Below are positions 4,843-5,110 of a stretch of 5,110 nt of DNA, one piece after another. Source of the DNA: Actinomycetes bacterium (GTDB lineage Bacteria > Actinomycetota > Actinomycetes > Actinomycetales > Cellulomonadaceae). Position 1 is the first letter of the stretch, and each line of letters opens with the position of its first letter. The notes beneath the pieces are model-generated. The model saw only the letters and a list, made by a program, of their open reading frames with translations. It was not told the DNA's origin and searched no databases. The translations under genes were made by a program, and so were the position numbers. The stretch spans positions 19,526-24,635 of the forward strand of contig JAJYTJ010000043.1 in NCBI GenBank assembly GCA_021793115.1, read 5' to 3'.

Positions 4843-5110
4843 TCAGGCGCTCTTGGCGGCGCGGAAGCCCGCCTCGAGGTCGGCCAGGATGTCGTCGATG
4901 TGCTCGATGCCCACCGCGAGCCGCACCAGCCCGGGCGTCACGCCCGAGAGCGCCTGCTCCTCGGGCGTCAGCTGCGAGTGCGTCGTCGACGCGGGGTGGA
5001 TGACGAGCGAGCGGACGTCGCCGATGTTGGCGACGTTCGAGTGCAGCTCGAGCGCCGAGACGAACGCCTGGCCGGCCCGCGTGCCGCCCGGGAGCTCGAA
5101 CGCCAGCACG
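4843..5110 (-). CDS. metY: O-acetylhomoserine sulfhydrylase, C-terminal part
   Basis: The last 88 whole codons of a PLP-dependent Cys/Met metabolism enzyme; the rest lies beyond the right window edge. MetY replaces the acetyl of O-acetylhomoserine with sulfide, giving homocysteine. The fragment shows the conserved small domain: FELPGG (4-9), [20 protein letters not shown] (24-43), [10 protein letters not shown] (43-52) and [19 protein letters not shown] (60-78). Arg63 is the position expected to bind the substrate carboxylate. The stop TGA at 4845-4843 is 3 nt before the metX GTG, so metY and metX form one transcript, metY first. The direct metX partnership favours metY over other members of the family such as metB or metZ. 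Confidence 0.94.
   Translation of the reverse strand, partial: VLAFELPGGTRAGQAFVSALELHSNVANIGDVRSLVIHPASTTHSQLTPEEQALSGVTPGLVRLAVGIEHIDDILADLEAGFRAAKSA

Overview
The window is very GC-rich, with GTG/TTG starts and a metY-metX pair, and looks like a Micrococcales actinobacterium. The DUF6318-type lipoprotein, the PKD-type exported protein and the NERD gene are of the kind I associate with Cellulomonadaceae and relatives (Cellulomonas, Oerskovia, Cellulosimicrobium, Sanguibacter). That placement is inferred from protein style, not from any search.

Right side (about 3586-5110, minus strand): a housekeeping methionine module. The C-terminal end of metY (O-acetylhomoserine sulfhydrylase, cut by the window edge) is followed after 3 nt by a complete metX (homoserine O-acetyltransferase, GTG start) with its catalytic triad visible. 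MetX makes O-acetylhomoserine and MetY converts it to homocysteine.

Middle-right (about 1676-3323, minus strand): a two-gene unit of secreted products. A DUF6318-like lipoprotein gene carries one in-frame TGA but remains open and family-like for 79 codons beyond it. Its distal end overlaps the TTG start of a PKD-domain exported protein (TTGA overlap). The PKD gene is intact through the PKD motif, but its native 3' end appears lost: the frame runs out through a remnant of a NERD gene.

Middle-left (831-1574, plus strand): one intact short-chain dehydrogenase/reductase, the only plus-strand gene, with a good ribosome binding site and a 17-bp perfect hairpin after its stop. It lies between two NERD-derived sequences: a nearly full-length but broken NERD gene (about 100-643) and a short 5' NERD remnant (about 1701-1805), both on the minus strand.

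Left edge (1-99): an exact 99-bp copy of an internal part of metX (same as 3846-3944), joined abruptly to the tail of the broken NERD gene. Everything between the two metX copies is therefore either a decaying accessory segment flanked by a partial metX duplication, or the left junction is an assembly artefact. No tRNA, rRNA, CRISPR array or recognisable transposase was seen.
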